Source: Eubacterium sp. (GTDB lineage: Bacteria > Bacillota > Clostridia > Lachnospirales > Lachnospiraceae). From it: a stretch of DNA of 7,741 bases. The first letter of the stretch is position 1. Every line of letters starts with the position of its first letter. The notes beneath the pieces are model-generated. The model was not told the origin of the DNA. It was given only the letters and a program-made list of their open reading frames with translations, and searched no databases. The translations under genes and the position numbers were made by a program. Location: the NCBI GenBank assembly GCA_020844525.1, contig JAJGAH010000107.1, positions 1 through 7,741 on the forward strand, given 5' to 3'. Shown here piece after piece: positions 7,290 to 7,741 of the stretch.

Positions 7290-7681
7290 TTCCCGTGTTC
7301 CGCATGCATTATCATGATAAAAACGTTCAGGTGCTTTCTGTGGGCCGGAAACCTTTTCCTCCGGAAGACTTTCGCAGCAAAGGGATTGGACTAATGGTCC
7401 AAAGGACTACTCATCTTCAGTTTCCGAGAACCCTTTCGGGTTAACCGCATTTTCGCGGCTTCAAGACTTTACCCACGTCCTTAGAAAGTTCGTTTTACCG
7501 GTATCCCAGGGTTGGATACCGGATCCTCACCATACTTGTTTTCTGACACCCGGCTTCCTCTTCCATAGCTTTACGCCTTAGGCGCTGGAGGCCGACTCTA
7601 ACGGGCTTCATGTCCTTTTCTTCCCGTTAAGGAAAGGACATGCCGTATTCTCGGTGTACCGGTCACCCGGTATCACGCATG
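7290..7681 (-). ncRNA. Structured RNA: domains I-III of a group II intron
   Basis: About 390 bases fold densely on the minus strand. In order: TACCGG/CCGGTA with a GTGA loop (7672-7657); a 10-bp stem (7642-7633 with 7618-7609) whose loop base TAACGGG (7629-7623) pairs with CCCGTTA (7605-7599), forming a pseudoknot; CCTAAG (7582-7577) and TATGG (7567-7563), the two strands of the 11-nt GAAA-tetraloop receptor, joined by a small hairpin; GAGGAAGCC, similar to a motif after the receptor in group IIC introns; a 9-bp stem CCGGTATCC/GGATACCGG with a 7-base loop (7522-7498); CCGC/GCGG (7458-7445); AACCC-GAAA-GGGTT (7442-7429); and CCGGA/TCCGG (7364-7345). Domain I assignment is good; the limits of domains II and III are not resolved. 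No protein-coding frame spans it. Confidence 0.75.
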
Positions 7682-7741
7682 CAGTTCAGCGTTTCTTTTA
7701 TACATATATACATATTCATATAATGAAATATATTATAATGA
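7682..7741 (-). other. AT-rich 5' flank of the intron with a -10-like hexamer
   Basis: The 60 bases are strongly AT-rich and contain a perfect TATAAT (7737-7732) on the minus strand; any -35 would lie outside the window. One frame is open and contains ATG at 7720, but without an RBS, a signal peptide or any VaFE-like sequence. This could be a promoter for the intron transcript or an unrelated 5' exon end. Confidence 0.35.

Larger units (their letters stand above)
5508..7681 (-). mobile_element. Group II intron, apparently lacking its reverse transcriptase, with other genes in the domain IV position
   Basis: This interval joins two structured segments that belong to one kind of ribozyme. The 5' segment (7681 to about 7290) carries a domain I with an 11-nt GAAA-tetraloop receptor. 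The 3' segment (5565-5508) carries a perfect domain V with a GAAA loop and a short domain VI. Between them, where a bacterial intron normally has its reverse transcriptase/maturase, are an 84-residue ORF and a lipoprotein gene. The CGC triad in domain V is the type seen in group IIC introns. The 3' boundary (after TAT at 5510-5508) is well placed, because the downstream protein becomes recognisable exactly there. The 5' boundary is uncertain, since no clean GUGYG is visible. The pairing of the two halves into one functional intron is inferred. Confidence 0.6.

Noticed and set aside
7290..7681. Structured RNA considered as RNase P, tmRNA, a riboswitch or a large ornate RNA (OLE/ROOL/GOLLD type)
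   Set aside because: I saw ACAGAAA and GAGGAAG fragments reminiscent of RNase P, but the surrounding conserved core is not there. The 11-nt tetraloop receptor together with a true domain V downstream fits a group II intron better.
7301..7683. Direct repeat TGCATGCG at 7683-7676 and 7308-7301 as target-site duplication or closing stem
   Set aside because: GCATGC is self-complementary and short, the flanking pairing is imperfect, and no element boundary matches; it may be chance.
6941..7727. Shared TTTCATTATAT in the 5' flank and the lipoprotein leader
   Set aside because: An 11-base match in very AT-rich sequence is weak evidence for a common regulatory site.

Overview
The window looks like accessory chromosome from a gut-type, low-to-mid GC Firmicute, probably a Clostridia or Erysipelotrichia relative. 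This rests on the gene families: a secreted GH25 muramidase with a ricin-type lectin tail, a VaFE (T-Q ester) repeat surface protein, and a Lys/Ser/Thr-rich lipoprotein with a Firmicute-type signal peptide. All supported genes lie on the minus strand, so the biological order runs from high to low coordinates. The plus-strand ORFs are shadows.

Layout, 5'->3' on the minus strand. (1) 7741-7682 is AT-rich, has a -10-like hexamer and no recognisable gene. (2) 7681-about 7290 is a highly structured RNA that I read as domains I-III of a group II intron: nested hairpins, a pseudoknot, and a textbook 11-nt GAAA-tetraloop receptor. (3) 7271-7017 encodes an 84-residue conserved-looking small protein. 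(4) 6985-5586 is a segment bounded by a perfect 16-bp inverted repeat. It holds a complete His-rich lipoprotein gene (6849-5689) and a strong hairpin after its stop. (5) 5565-5532 is a perfect 34-nt group II intron domain V, followed by a short domain VI ending near 5508. (6) From 5507 to 2125 runs a very large VaFE-repeat surface protein with no signal peptide and no N-terminal region. A hairpin follows its stop. (7) 1836-1 is a GH25 lysozyme-like enzyme with its own promoter, cut by the window edge.

The main result is that the long VaFE ORF appears to be the 3' exon of a group II intron. Its first 16 codons (GTG at 5553 to the TGG at 5508) are intron domain V/VI sequence. The recognisable protein begins at the predicted 3' splice site. 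The intron has no reverse transcriptase/maturase; where domain IV should hold that gene it holds the small ORF and the lipoprotein. This recalls the reported case in Clostridium tetani, where group II intron domain V-VI copies allow alternative splicing of surface-layer protein genes. The weak point is the 5' side: the intron start does not match GUGYG well, and the 60 bases upstream do not look like a VaFE N-terminus. Exon 1 may lie outside the window, be supplied in trans, or be lost.

As a set, the genes are a cell-envelope module: a wall hydrolase with sugar-binding repeats, a self-crosslinking adhesin-like stalk, and a possibly metal-binding surface lipoprotein.
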